Assembly: GCA_008330645.1 (NCBI GenBank)
Contig: VLTN01000017.1
Coordinates: 62,001-126,000, forward strand
Length of the DNA stretch: 64,000 bases
Direction: 5' to 3'
Source: Cafeteria roenbergensis
Lineage: Eukaryota > Sar > Bigyra > Bicosoecida > Cafeteriaceae
The position numbers and the translations under genes were made by a program. Position 1 is the first letter of the stretch; every line of letters starts with the position of its first letter. Positions 1-12,500 of this stretch are shown here, in pieces. The notes under the pieces are model-generated. The model was not told where the DNA came from and ran no database searches. It worked only from the letters and a program-made list of their open reading frames with translations.

Positions 1-2836
1 CGGCGCACCCCCCCGCCACCGCGTGCGCCTTGTAGGTCACGAGCACCACCGGCAGCGCCACCAGCGCGAGCTGCATCTCAACGGACAGGAGCCAAGCGGA
101 GGACACGCACTGGTGCGCGGCGAACCCGCCAGGCGCGCCGGCGGGGGCCGCGTTGGCGGCGAAGACGAGGCTGCTCCAGCCCCATTGCCAGCACTCGTCC
201 GCCATGCGCGCCCACCCCCCCCAGAAGGGCCCCGTGGCCAGGAGCGGGGCCACGGTCCACTCGATGAACATCACTGCCGCCGTGAGGGGCAGGAAGCGAA
301 GCGCGCGGTGCGCGAGGATGAAGGCGGCGGAGCGAAGGCCGCCGGGGGCGTTGAAGCCGCGGGCCGCGAGCCGCGTGGCCGCGCTGCCCGGCATGGCCCC
401 GCCGCCGCTGCTGGTGCCGCCGACCCCGCTGCGGTATCCTCTGTCGGCGGCGTCGTACCGGCCAGCGTCCCGGCCGCGCCTGCGGCGGGAGGCGGCGGCG
501 GCGTCGTCGCGGCCTCGCCCCCGCCCGGAGGCACCGGAGCAGCCACAACCGCAGCCGCACCCGCAGCACCCGAGCAGCCCGCCGCCGCCGCCGCCGCCAC
601 CGCTGCCCCTGCCGCCCCTGCCCCCGGCCTTGGTTCCCGAGGTGGCTAGCCGCCGCAGGGCCGCGTGGCGCCGCATGGCACGGACCACAGCCACGCGCCG
701 AATGGGCGGCAGCGCCACCAGGAACCCAGCCGCCATCAGCAGCACGTCAGCCGCGCACTCCGCCAGCGACATCCAGAGCACCGACCAGGGGCTCGCGAGC
801 TGAAGCTGCGTGTCCAGCGGGTTGGACAGGCCGACGTGCCGCGTGGCGCGCAGGGCGTCGCCCGCCACCATGAGGAGAACGCTCAACACGCGCACTCCCG
901 CCACGGCGGAGGGGGCGGACACGCCGGCGCGGCGGCGCCCATCGCCCGTCCACCCGCGCCCGGACGGCGAGGTGGCCGTGAGCCGGCGGCAGGAGCGCAC
1001 CACGCTGAACGCGAGCAGGCAGGGGCAGACGCCCGCCCCCCGGCGGGACGCGGAGGCTGCGGCGGCAGAGCCAGCGACGCTCCCAGCAGCAGCACCGCCG
1101 GGTCCCGCTCCCGCACCGGTCGGCGTCGCTGCCATGGCCGCGCCGCCGCCACCCAGCCCCCCCGCGCGCATCGACGCCCCGCGAGGCGTGCCGCTGGCGC
1201 CGCCATGGCCGCTTGCCAGGGCCGGGCTGTGCGCCCCGCCGGGCGGGCCGGCGTGTCCCCCCGGCAGAGCCGCCGACCGCACTGCGCTCTGCGCGCGAGG
1301 GCTCTCCTTGCCAGTGGCCCCCGCGCCGAAGTAGGACGGGTAGAGCCCTCCCGCAGCGGCGGCGGCGGCGGCGGCGGCAGCAGCGCCCCCGGCCGCCCTG
1401 TCAGCCCCCGTGAGACTGCTGTCCGACGAAATGCTCTCGGCAGCCGACCCGCGGCGCGGTGCCGCCGCCAGCTCCACCCGGCTGTGCATACCGGCTCCGC
1501 GCTGGCCGCTGTCGGGAAGGGCAAAGCCTGCGGAGCCAGCCTCGGAGCCCGAGCGCCGCCCGTCAGAGTCGCTCGCCACAGAGCGAGCGTGCAGCGAGTC
1601 ACCGCCCAGCCCGCGCGACCGCCACCCCGCGCCCAAGTCGTAGCCGCCGCCGCCCCAGTCGCCGCCCCCCCCGCCGTCGTGACGGGCCCCGCCCCGGCTC
1701 CGCTGACCCTGCGGCTGCGCCTGCGGCAGCAACATGGGCGGCGGGGAGTACCGCTCAACAGCTCTGCCTGCAGAGCCGGGCTGCGCCTGGGTGTCGATGC
1801 CAAAGGCCCCGCTGGCACGCTGCAGCAGAGCGAGGACCTCCGCGTCCCCGACGGACCCGCTGCTGGCTCTGCCGCGGGAGGGGCTGCCGAGGAGGCCCTT
1901 TCGCAGCGCGGCTGCCTTGGAGGCGGAGCCGTCGTCGGCGTTGAGGCTGGCAGTCTGGCCGACTGAGAGGAGGCCTGCCCCGCCGCCGGACGCTGCAGGG
2001 CGCTGCCTGCCCCAGCGGCCGGCCCAGGGCAGAGCAGGGAGCTTCGTCGAAGCGTCAGGGCGGCGCTTGCGCGGTGAGGCGCCGGGAGTCGCCCGCAGGC
2101 TGGGGCTGCCGGGCGCCGCCCGTCGGAAACAGCAGCAGCAGCAGCAGCACGGGAACCCGGCGCAGGCGCCGCCACCAGCCGAGCTGGGACGCGCCATGGC
2201 CTCGTCGTCCAGACCGCAGCACATGACAACGAGGCAGCGGCAGGCGCGAGGGCAGGCGCTGGAGCCCCGGGCCGGCCTGGGCGCCGACCCGCGCGCTCCT
2301 GGCGAGCCCGATGCCACGCCGGCGCAGGACAGCGCGCATGCCTCGAGCAGGCCAACGCTGCGGCCCGGGCCGTAGCGGCGGTGGCGCAGGAGCGCAGAGT
2401 GCAGCGTTGTCCCGGCCATGGCCAGCAGGACGAGCAGGCCGGCCACGGAGAGAGTCGTGGTGGTGCCGACGGTCCACGGCATCTGGTGGCCGCCGCAGTC
2501 CAGGGACACGCTGCCCATGTCCGGGTCCGGTGCCAGGACTAGCAGCAGAGGAATCTGGTCGGTCAGGAAGGGGATGTACAGCCCATTGGAGGCGTTTCGC
2601 AGGGCGGCCTGGGAGGCGCAGGACTCGGGCAAGCAAATGCCGTACACCACCCCTGCGGCGGTGAGGACGCAGTACTCCGCCGCCGGCACGTTTTTGCAGC
2701 GATCATAGTTGCCCAGGTCGAACGTGGCGTGCCCTGTGGAGTCCACCAGCTCGAGCCACTCGGCCACGTCGGTAGGGATGGAGCACGACCCTGCAAGCCC
2801 CGCGAGCAGCGCCACGACGACTGCAAGGGCCCGCAT
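1..2836 (-). CDS. NRF-type (nose resistant to fluoxetine-like) acyltransferase-3 membrane protein, C-terminus off the window
   Basis: Reading from ATG at 2836 the frame stays open to base 1 (945 codons), so the 3' end is missing. Residues 1-18 form a signal peptide. Residues 19-115 are an NRF domain with its cysteines (RCKN, EYCVL, GICLPESC, DCGG). A membrane helix lies at about 126-145. A low-complexity loop of about 450 residues follows (poly-Cys, poly-Ala, Gly and Ser runs). The acyltransferase-3 membrane domain starts at about 606 (FSVVRSCRRL), with helices at 646-665 and 686-710, then HRALRFLPLT near 838. Family members are multi-helix membrane acyl-transfer or lipid-handling proteins. 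The family's GH in the first acyltransferase helix reads GD here (Asp660), so catalytic activity is uncertain. Known NRF proteins have a much shorter loop. The gene is divergent from SPC25, 213 bp away. Family assignment is strong; substrate is unknown. Confidence 0.85.
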   Translation of the reverse strand, partial: MRALAVVVALLAGLAGSCSIPTDVAEWLELVDSTGHATFDLGNYDRCKNVPAAEYCVLTAAGVVYGICLPESCASQAALRNASNGLYIPFLTDQIPLLLVLAPDPDMGSVSLDCGGHQMPWTVGTTTTLSVAGLLVLLAMAGTTLHSALLRHRRYGPGRSVGLLEACALSCAGVASGSPGARGSAPRPARGSSACPRACRCLVVMCCGLDDEAMARPSSAGGGACAGFPCCCCCCCFRRAAPGSPSLRATPGASPRKRRPDASTKLPALPWAGRWGRQRPAASGGGAGLLSVGQTASLNADDGSASKAAALRKGLLGSPSRGRASSGSVGDAEVLALLQRASGAFGIDTQAQPGSAGRAVERYSPPPMLLPQAQPQGQRSRGGARHDGGGGGDWGGGGYDLGAGWRSRGLGGDSLHARSVASDSDGRRSGSEAGSAGFALPDSGQRGAGMHSRVELAAAPRRGSAAESISSDSSLTGADRAAGGAAAAAAAAAAAGGLYPSYFGAGATGKESPRAQSAVRSAALPGGHAGPPGGAHSPALASGHGGASGTPRGASMRAGGLGGGGAAMAATPTGAGAGPGGAAAGSVAGSAAAASASRRGAGVCPCLLAFSVVRSCRRLTATSPSGRGWTGDGRRRAGVSAPSAVAGVRVLSVLLMVAGDALRATRHVGLSNPLDTQLQLASPWSVLWMSLAECAADVLLMAAGFLVALPPIRRVAVVRAMRRHAALRRLATSGTKAGGRGGRGSGGGGGGGGLLGCCGCGCGCGCSGASGRGRGRDDAAAASRRRRGRDAGRYDAADRGYRSGVGGTSSGGGAMPGSAATRLAARGFNAPGGLRSAAFILAHRALRFLPLTAAVMFIEWTVAPLLATGPFWGGWARMADECWQWGWSSLVFAANAAPAGAPGGFAAHQCVSSAWLLSVEMQLALVALPVVLVTYKAHAVAGGCA

Positions 2837-3049
2837 CGCCTCCCCTGCAGGGGCTACCAGCAGGCCGCTGGTGGCAGGAGGCGGAGGTCGCGAAGGATCC
2901 CGCCTGCGGGCCTCCCGACGCCCGCCAAGTGCCGCCGAAGGTCCTCGACAGCTTTCAACATTTTCGTCGTTGAAGGTGGGAGAACATTTGCCGGCATTCC
3001 AATATGCGCCGGCCTCCCGAGTGCAGGCGCCCTTGCGCACCCGGTGCCA

Positions 3050-4424
3050 ATGGCTGGCTACCAGGCGCCTGAGGGCGCTCTAGCAGAGGAACTGCGCGCA
3101 TCGGAGGCCGAGGTGAGGCTGAGCCCGCCAGTGCCCGTCTTTGCTTGCTGCCAGAAGCGCTCGGGGGGCGCTCAAGCAACCGTCGTGCCAACCGTCCCCC
3201 TCCCCGCCCCCGGGCGTGCCGGCGCAGATCCGCGCGCTGGTTGACAGCATGCAGCAGCGCCTAAGCCAGATGGCGGAGCACCACGCGGAGCTCAGCGCAT
3301 CGCTTGAAGGTGAGCAAGTGCGCGCGCTGGCGGCCGCGGAGCGCTGCATTTGAGCTGCCGTGTTGGCCCGCGCAACGCCAACCCCGGCGCATCGCCTTCA
3401 CCCAGAGCAAGCGATGCCCTTGTATATGTGCCCGTGTGTCCCTGCTGCGCCTTCGCAGCTGACGTGTCGGGCCTGGCCGCCGAGGAGGCCGGCGTCGCGG
3501 ACCGCGCCGCCGTTATCCGCCGCCGTGAGAACCGGCCGCCACCGCGGCGGGCGACGACAAGCGCAGGGGAAGGGAGGGGGCGCGTGCCAGTGGTGCGGTG
3601 CCGAACGCGCGTGGCGGGCGAGCGCCCAGAGGGTGGCGCCGAAGCGGGCGCCGCCGCCCCTCGCCTCATGCACAGGCAGCAAAGACGCCGAGGGCAGTCG
3701 TCCCCGCGCCTCGCCGGGCGCTGGGCAGCAGGAAGCATCAGTTGGCCCGCCTGTCCCCCTGCTCCACAGGCCAGCCGCGCCGGCGCGCGCGCCCGCCCGC
3801 TGCCCCGCCGCCTCGCCGGCTGCGATTGGCTCCCCGCCGTTGCCGCTGCGTGCGCTCGCCGGCTGTGATTGGCTCCCTGCCGCTGCCGCCGCGTGCGCTC
3901 GCTGGCTGCGATTGGCTCCCTGCCGCTGCCGCCGCGTGCGCCCGCCCGCTCTCGCAGAGCTTCAAGAGCACGAGGCCGAGATGGAGGCTGTCACGGCCCG
4001 GCTCCGGGGCCTTGAGGCTCAGGCCGCGGCGCTGCCGGCGGACATCGCCGACCTGCGCAAGCGAGAGGCCGACCGCGCCGCCGCCCACCGCGAGGGCGAG
4101 GCGGCGGCGGGCCGCGAGGAGGAGGACGTGGGCTACAGGCTGGCGGAGCTGCGGCGCGGGACCGAGGCCTTTGCCGGGCTAGGCCTGCGCTTTGAGACGC
4201 AGCCGGACGGTATGGTGCGGTTCGTGTTCACGCGAATCCGGGCGGCAGCGCCCGACGACGAGTTCAGCTTCACGCTGCAGGTCCACGACGACGACAGCTT
4301 CTCCACGCTCGAGTGCAAGCCGGAGGTGCCGGACCTGGCCGATCGGATGGAGGTCCTCAACGAGGGCAAGGACTTCAGCGGTTTCGTACGCGGCATGCGG
4401 CGCGCGTTCAAGGCGATGGTGTGA
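3050..4424 (+). CDS. SPC25: Kinetochore protein Spc25 (four exons)
   Basis: Exons are 3050-3112, 3228-3309, 3459-3524 and 3958-4424, joined in phases 0, 1 and 1 to give 225 residues, close to the length of animal SPC25. All three donors are GTGAG and all acceptors GCAG. The N-terminal half is a coiled coil (exons 1-3 and the start of exon 4). The C-terminal globular domain carries the family hallmarks GLGLRFE, VRFVFTRI, DEFSFTLQV and the terminal DFSGFVRGMRRAFKAM. Spc25 pairs with Spc24 in the Ndc80 complex, which links centromeric chromatin to microtubules. No other Ndc80 member lies in the window. The ATG at 3050 is chosen because it opens the only frame that splices cleanly into the coiled coil. 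It ends 295 bp before the convergent APC1 stop. Confidence 0.9.
3812..3957 (+). repeat. 43-bp tandem repeat with inverted CCAAT motifs in SPC25 intron 3
   Basis: Three 43-bp units begin at 3812, 3855 and 3898, followed by a partial unit that runs into the GCAG acceptor at 3957. Each unit contains GATTGGCT, the reverse complement of a CCAAT box. Intron 3 is 433 nt, against 115 and 149 nt for its siblings, and the repeat accounts for part of the difference. It may be a plain minisatellite or an intronic regulatory cluster; the sequence alone cannot decide. Confidence 0.8.
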
Positions 4425-4719
4425 GCCGGCGCCAGCACCAACGACGGCTTGGGTGATTTCGTCTGCGTGTGGCGTGCGTGGCGCGGCGTCGACCGCTCGA
4501 GTGTCCGGCGCGCGATGCAACCCCGTTGCGTTTCAGCGCGCTCGCGCAGGAACCGCGCGGAAGGGCCAGCCCTGCAGTCCGCCGTTGCGGGTCAGTGCCA
4601 GAGGCTAAACCGGCCCAGAGCGCGCCGCCCAGCAGCGCCCGGGCCACTCAAGCGACCAGGGCGGGTGCTGCGCGCTGCGGCTGCGCGCAAACACACCGCT
4701 TGCGAGCCCTGCGCGCGAG

Positions 4720-7700
4720 CTAGCCCTGCGCGAAGGCTCCAACAAGCGTTGCGGCGCTTGCTTCCGCGACGAGGCTGCTGCCGCTGGCTGCCGCTGCCGC
4801 TGCTTGCGCCGCTCCCAGGACAGCGGCGAAGGGCGAGGGCTCGCCGGCGAAGTCGGCCACGGACGCCGTTGGCGGCTGGAGCGATGCACGGTCGAGCGCC
4901 AGCGCCAGCGCCCCCAGCGGAGCGGCCGAGGCCGCCGCGCCGTGCTCGAGCGCGCTCGCAGCGGCCCCCAGGCCAGCAGCCCGTGCCTGCGCTGCCGCCG
5001 CAGACTGGGTGGCCAGGGCGCGAAGCACAGCCGCGGCGCCGGCGCGCCGGGACCAGCCGCTGCCCCCCTCCAGGGGTGCGGCCCGACAGGCGTCCAGGCT
5101 GGCTGCAGCGTCGTCCGCGGCCGCCGGCGGGCCGCGGCTCGGCAGCGTCGGGCCCTCGGGGGGTGCCCTGCTCGCTGGAATCACGATGGGCACGCGAAGG
5201 GCGCCTTGCAGCAGGCCCCGGCACAGCGCTGCCTCGATGCGGGCGAGCTTCCTCGGCCGCTCAATCGTCGCCTGGGCGCACGCCGATGCGGCCAGCGCTG
5301 CCGCCCGTCGCCCGAGCGATGCTCTGGCAAGCGCCGCCGCCCTGCCATCGCCTGCCCCCTCTCCCAAGTCAGCCACGCGAGACGCCAGTTGCCAGTCCGC
5401 GCGGGTCAGGCCCCATGCGTGTGAGAGGCATTCCTGCGGCCGCAGCCGCAACGCGGCCAGCCCTGGCCCGCGCACCTCGATCGACCTAACTCTCGACAGC
5501 TCGGGCAGAAGACACGGGGCGCGCATCACCCGCGTGCGCGTCACCATCGGCCGCGTCAGGGCTGCCGGGTGATCCGCGCCGCCAGCATCGCCCGCTCGCC
5601 TCGCGCTCGCCACCGCCTCCCCCCCCTCCTCCTTGCCCTCTGCCGTGTCCTGAGCAGCAGCAGCAGCAGCGGCAGCAGCAGGGGTAGCGGCGGCAGCAGC
5701 AGGGGCGGCGGCTTCTTCGTCGCTGGGCTCTGCCTCGTCGTCTCCGGGCTCTGCCTCGTCGTCGCTGGGCTCTGCCTCGTCGTCCGTTTCGTCAGCCTCC
5801 ACCAGCACTTCGGCGTCGACGGCGGCGCCGGTGGCAGCGTCCACCACCTCAAGCGACCGCCTGTCAACGGCCACCGGCCACAGGGCCCTGAGCGGCTGCG
5901 GGTGGCCCCTGTTGTCTGTGGAGCTCTGCGCCCACACCGGCAGCAGCGATGTCACCAAGGCGGCGGTGGCCTCTGGCGAGCGAGACAGCGTCGCCCGGCC
6001 TGCTGACAGCATGACCAGGCCAATCCCTGCCCCCACGGCCGAGTGGCACCCGAAGGTGGTTGCCCACGAGAGCGACTTCCGGCACGCGTGCAGCGCCCTG
6101 AGCGACTGCTCGTCGCCCGTGCCCGCCATCACCATGCCAAGCGCGACGGCAGCAGTGGCTCGGGCCGTCTCAACCGAGGCCGATGAGGGGCGCAGTCGGC
6201 GCAGCACCGTAAGCGGGTCGGAACCACCTTCGCTCCAGACGTCCATGGGCCGCCAGCCAGGTCTGCTGGGGCAGCCCTCTGCGGGGTCGGCAGCAGCGCG
6301 CCCGTCAGCGGCAGCGCCGTCGTGACCGCCGGCGTGCGGCGTGCCGCTCGCTGTGGACGCCCGAAGCGCTGCCAAGCTCGCGTCGCTGCCGCACCGCAGC
6401 TCGCTGAAGTGCCCGAGCAGAGCCAGCAGCAGCCGCCGGGCAGCAGGCCGGGCCGTCCCGGCAAACCTGAGGCCCAAGCCGAAGGCTGCCCCGGCCAGGG
6501 CCAGACAGTGGACCTCTCGGCACAGGTCCAGGTCGACCTCGCCCAGCCGCAGGCCGAGAAGCGCGGCGGGGCGAAGCGGGCCGGCGGGCGGGTGGGCGCG
6601 GGCAGGCACGCCGCCGCCAGCCGCTGCCGCCTCATCGGCGCTGGCCGCGGCAGGCTCAGGGCTGGCATCCGAGACAGCGCTGCTCGCGGCGTCACAGTCA
6701 CCGTCACCGTCACCGTCACCGTAATCATCATCTCCGGCGCCATCGTCACCGTCGGCGTCACCGTCGTCGTCGTCGCTTCTCCGGTCACCACCGTCCTCCT
6801 CCTCCTCGTCGCTGCTGTCCCCTGCCAGTGCCATGATCATGTCCGCCAGACCGCCGGCGCCGCCTTCGGTGCCGGCCCCGGCGCCAGAGCCGCTTGCCCC
6901 GCCCACCCCCGCGGCGCCGCACCGTGCCCGCTCCAGCCGTCGCAGCTCGTCGCACACCGCCCGCACCGCCACGGGCACCTGTGACCTCACCCAGCTGGCA
7001 GTCGCTCGAACGCCTCTCCACTTCACCAGGGCAACGCCCATCACCCGCAGCAGCGCCGTGTCCGGCCGAACGCCGTCCAGCGCGGGCAGCTCCTCCGGCA
7101 GAGCCAGAGCGGCAGCGGCCTGGGGCGACTCAGTGCGGTGCCACGCGAGCCCGATTGCAACGGCCGCCCCGCGCGCGGTCAGCGCCACGTCAACCCGGGG
7201 CGACGCCGAGGTGACCGACGGGGCCCACCTGTGCGGCGGCGACGGAGGCCGATAGTGGGGGATCAGGCCACCGCGCAGCAGCAGCGAGAGCCGGTCAAGC
7301 AGTGCGGCGTCGCGGCTCCCGCCCCCGCCCCCCCGGCCCAGCATCGCGAGCCCAAGGCCCAGGCCCGCCGACAGGCTGTAGGCGGAGCAGTCGCCCACTG
7401 CGCGGAGGGGCTGATGCCGCGATGACCCGTCGGCGTCGGCCCCCTCGTCAGCCGGCGAGTCGGCCAGGTGGGCCGCCGTCAGCTGGTCGGCCAGGAACGC
7501 GGAAACGGCGGGGGCGGCAGTGCCGCGGTGCAGGAGCCCCAGGCAGGCGAGGGCCACGGCCTGGGTCACAGCGGGCACGGGAAGGTGGCCGAGTGCTCCG
7601 GGCACCGCTGCTGGGAGGTGGAGGAGGAAGAGCCGGTGAAGGTGGGGGTCGGCCGACCCGGCGGCAGAGCCGGCAAGGCCGACGATTACGCCGGTGGTGA

Positions 7701-9449
7701 CGCCCTGGTGGGAGCGTGAGAGGAGCTCGAAGAGGTCTGGGTTGGAGAGGTGGAGCAGCGACCCCGTGGCGACGCCCAGCCCCGCCAGCAGCCCTCCGAG
7801 CGCGAAGGTGGCTCGGCCGCCGCCGAGGACGCCGGCTGCGCCGCCGATGGCGCCTGCAGCAGCGGCGGCGGCGGACGCCGCTGCCGAGATGGCGCCGCCT
7901 GCGCCCGCTGCCTCGCCGGCCCCGCCCCCGCCGCCACCCGTGCTTCCCGCGCCACCCCCGCCCGCGCCGCCGCCAGCGCTGCCAAGGGCGATGTCCGCCC
8001 CGATGGCGGCATGGGCCTTGAGCCAGCGGCGCACGTGGCGGGGCGGCACCGAGCCCGGGAGAGCGCGCATGCCCGCCGCCGCGGCGTTGCTCCACTCCGC
8101 CCACCGCGTCGGACCAACGTTGCGGCTGACGTTGGACACCCCCAAAGCCAGGACTGCGCCCGACCGGGGGTGCCTCGCGGCCAGGGTGATGGGCGGGACG
8201 GGAACGACGTCCGACGGCTCTGCCGCCAGGGTACCGAGTGAGAGCATTCCGCGGCCGATCGGCAGCGCGCACGTGCGGCGGGCGAGCAGCAGCAGACGTG
8301 CCTGCTGCTGCTGCGGCTGGAGGGCATCGTCGTCGCCGGCAGTGCCGCCCCCCACCGGGCCGAAGAGACGAACGGGCTTGGACGACCGGAGCATCGCCGC
8401 CGAGGCGTCGAAGCGGCGATCCAACGGAAACCTGCGGCGGGCCGGCCCCCTGGCAAGGGCTGCCAACCCGTCTCGGTCAAGCGAATCACCGGTGGCAGGC
8501 ACCGCCGAAGCGGCCGCCTGACCCGGAGTGCCCACCGCCGGGGCCACGCCAGTCGCCACCGGGCACCCCGGAGACAGGGATCCCGTTGACGGCACGGTGC
8601 CCGCCGCCGCCGCCTGTCCCCCGCCGGCCCACGCCGCCGCGGCGACTGCGACTGAATCGCCGCATCCCCGCCCTCCGCTCCGCGACTCCAGCGCAGAAAG
8701 GGCCGGCAGTGCGGCTCTGCCGGCCAGGGACCGGACAACCGCCAGAAGTCGCTCAATCCCCGCTGCTCCCTCCAGCCAGGCGGCATCGGCTCGGCCAAGC
8801 AGCAGCAGGAGCGACGGCGTCGCGGCAGCCGGCGGGCGGTTTCGCAGTAGAGCAACCGCGTTGAACAGGGGCAGAGCCATCCATGGCGCAAGCGATCGCA
8901 GCCAGCCGCGGCCCGCCCCGCAGCGGCAGAGCCACGCAAGGGCCCCGGCCGCGCGCGCCCTCTCGCTCCTTCCACACGCGAAACCGCGCCTGTAAGCCCC
9001 AGCCAGGCGCACCGTGAGCATGCCGGGGCCGACAACCTCCTCGCCACCGTGCGTTGCCAGCAGGGGTGCGGAGCTCAGGCCGCTGTTGCCCCTGCTGGTG
9101 CTGCTGGTGCTGCTGCTGCTGCTTTTGCTGTTGCTGCTCTTGCTTCGGCAAGCGCCACCCCCCAAGACGCGCCCAGCGCCCGAGCGGCACTGGCTGGCAG
9201 CGGCCGCATCGAGAGGCAGCGCCGGGGCAGTGCGGGCTGACGCGGCGGCGGCTGGCTCGAGCCACGGCCTGGACGCGTGCGCTGCGGCGGTGGCTGCGGC
9301 GTGAGCGACGCGAGCAACGGCGTCTCTCACGAACGCGAGAGCGCGTCGCTCGATCGCCGAGGCAGCAGAGCGCTCAGCTGCAGAGGACGCTGGTGTCACT
9401 TCTTCCCCCGAGAGCGCTGGGGTTCTTGCGCCGACAGGTGGCGACGCAA

Positions 9450-9531
<82 letters not shown>

Positions 9532-12500
9532 CGACGACGACGCTGCAGATCCTGGCAGACCTGCGATCCAGCGAACGGAGGGCCACACTCTTGCAGATCC
9601 TGTGAGGACCGAGAGGGCCGCCAGCGTGGGAAGGTCTGCCGGGCCCTCGGCGGAGCCGCTGCCGGAGGAGGACGTCGACGTTGCCGCAGCCGCCGGTGCC
9701 ACGGCAGCGTCGGCCGGACAGAGCCACGCCAGGAGGGCGTCCAGGGCGGCGCCAGCCCCCGCCCGGCGGGCGCGCACGGCCCACAGGTCGGCCGATCCGG
9801 CCAAACACGCTGGGGCGGCGGGGCCGGCGGCAAGCGCAGCGGCCAGCGCTAGGAGGGCCGCCTCCTCGGCGCCGCAGCCGAGCGAGGACAACGGCGACGA
9901 GGCGCCGCCGGCAGGCCCCGCGCCGCCGCCGGGGCTTCCCCCGACAAGGTGTGACGTCAGCGCCCCCGCCGCAACGGACACTTCGGCCTCCGCTGCCGCC
10001 ACGTCCATCCCCGCTACAAGGGCAGGGAGCCATTCGGCGCGCAGCGCCTCCAGGCACCCTGCCAGAGGACCGGCGGGGGAGGCGGCTGCGCCGTCGGCGC
10101 CGGTGCGACGCTGCCCTCTCTGTGCAGCGACTGCCGCGGCGGGCCAGGCCACTCCCACAGCGGTTTCGGCCAGGGCACGCCACCAGCCCGGCCCTCGCAT
10201 CGGCAGCGGCAGCGGCAGACCGCCCGTTCCCGCCTCTGTCGGCGCCGGGCCCTCGCTGGCTTGCTCGATGGCCGCGCAGACGCGGGTTATTGCGGCGTGG
10301 GCTGCGTCGGCCGCCGCTGCAGGTGCAACGGCCATTGACAGCCACAGCGCCGCAGCCATCGGCGGGAGGCGGCCCGCCGTGGCCAGCGACGACGTCGCGG
10401 CCCCGAGGCAGTCGGGCACGGCCAGGGCAGAGCCAGCCAGGGCAGAGCCAGCCAGCCGCAACGCATCTCCGTCGCCGCACGGGCGCGCGGCTAGGAGCAG
10501 CCGAGTGGCTCCGGCCCCACCGGCCGGAACGGCAGCCAGCACCGCCGAAGCCCCGGCACCTGCGGGCAGAGCCAGTGGCGGCGACGTCGAAACCTCCTCC
10601 GCCCCGCGCCGGAGACTCACCCGCACCCAACGTCCCGCCGCGCCGCCTGGGCCATCACACGGCAGAGTAACGGTCGTCCACGGCAGAGCCACTTCGCTCA
10701 GGCCACGATGCGACGCAGCCGTGAGCGAGGGGGCGCCTGCCGGGCGACGACGCGGCAGGGACGGGGCCGCAAGTGCAACCGCAACTGCTTCCCTGTCCGC
10801 TCTGAGCAGAGCCACCGGTAGCGACCGGCCGGCCGCCCCGCCCCCGCCGACACGGAACTCCCCAGACAAGTCGCTTGCGTCATCGTCGTCGTCGTCGTCG
10901 TTGTCGTCGTCGTCGCCGCCGCTGCCAACGGCGTTGCCGCCCGCTGCTTTGTCGCCGCCAGCGCCGCACCCGCCCGCCGCTGCGGCGGACAGGCCCCTCT
11001 CAGGCGCTGGGCACCCCCTCACTGCCAGGAGCGCCGCCCCACCGCCGGCCAGCGCCACCGCCACGCCGACTGTGCCCGGAGCAGCGTCGCCTGCGGTGCC
11101 AGCGTCCACAGCTCCCGCCCACCGTGCCGGGGCTGTGCCTAGCCAGTTGCAGCTGTCCACCCACGCCTCCTCCACGGCAACGCTGGCCACACCACCAGAG
11201 GGCTGTCGCTCGATGTCGAGCTCGAAGCAATCGGCTTCGCAATCGCCGTCGTCGCCGCAGCCACCCGCGCCATCAGACGGGCAGGCAGAGCCCCCCCGTG
11301 GCCCGGCAGGACGCCCGCCTGCCCTGTCACTGCCGCTGCCGCTGCCGCTGCCGCTGCCGCCGCCGCTGCCGCTGTCGCCGCGGCCCGACGGCAAGGTTCC
11401 GCGCCCCGCAGAGCGACGCATTTCCACGAAACCGCACTCCTCGAGAGCAAGCTCCACGGCGTCGAGGTCGGCCTGCTGCGAGGGCGATCCCAGTGGCCGA
11501 CGGGGTCGCAGCCGGGCTCGCTGCCCGGGGGCGGCCGCGGGGCCTATGCCGAGCGACTCCACCGCCGCCGATGCGAGCCCTGCGCCGTCGCCCAGCCTGC
11601 GGCCGGCAAGCCCGAGGCCGCCTAGACCGCGCGCCGCTGCTGCTGCCACCCTTCCCGCAGAGCCCTCGCGTGCGGAAGAGCCGCCTCCCGCTCGGGCGCC
11701 GGCCGCGTCGTCGATGGGGCTGGCGAGGCGCGCGTCGCCGGGCCGGCACGCGGGCTCCAGCGTCGAATCAAGCGAAGGCCCAGCGTCGCCGTCGGCGCCC
11801 ACGCCAGGCAGCAGCTGCTTCTGCTCCGGGGCGGCCGTCCGGGCGCCGGCTCTGCCGGGAGGATCCTGCCTGGGGCGGATGACGCCGAGTCTGGGCTGGC
11901 GGGCGGCGGGCAGCGCGGGGGGCGGGCTCCGCGGGCGGAGCTGTCGCAGGGGGCAGTGGAAGGGCGAGGACCGGATTACCAGGAGGACGTGCCGGCTCTG
12001 CCGGCCGTCGAACGCGAGGACCAGTCGGGGGCCATTGTGCTGATCCATCGCCGCGACCAGCGTGAGTCCGCGCAGCGGGGCCCAGCGCTCGGGAGGGGTG
12101 TCCCGCCCTGCGGCCAGTAGCTCAGCTTGCGACGGTGGGCGCGTGCACCGCACCGGAATGGGCTCCTGGAGCGGGTGCGGCAGCAGGAGCGTGCTGAACC
12201 GAGCGCTCGAATCAGAGCCCGGGCGGCACAGGACGAGCCCCACCCGCAGCGGCAGCACGCGCTCGACCGAAAACGGTAGGTGCAGCTCGTGGACGGCCGA
12301 ATCGGCACCGGCGGGGTCGCGAATGTCCGAGTCTGGCACGAGCACGAGCTCAGCAGGGCTCTTGAGGAAGCACAGGTACCGCTGCGTGGCCGCAGGGGCC
12401 AGGCCCTCTCCCGCCAGAAGAGGGGCAGGATGAGTTGGAAAGTGGGCCCAACACGCTGCTTTCGGGCCGTCGTCGGGGCCGGCCCCGCTTGCGAAATCGC

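Noticed and set aside
883-2355. 490-codon minus-strand frame near the left edge
   Set aside because: Wrong frame. The NRF/acyltransferase protein occupies the neighbouring minus-strand frame continuously from 2836 to the edge, with clear family motifs.
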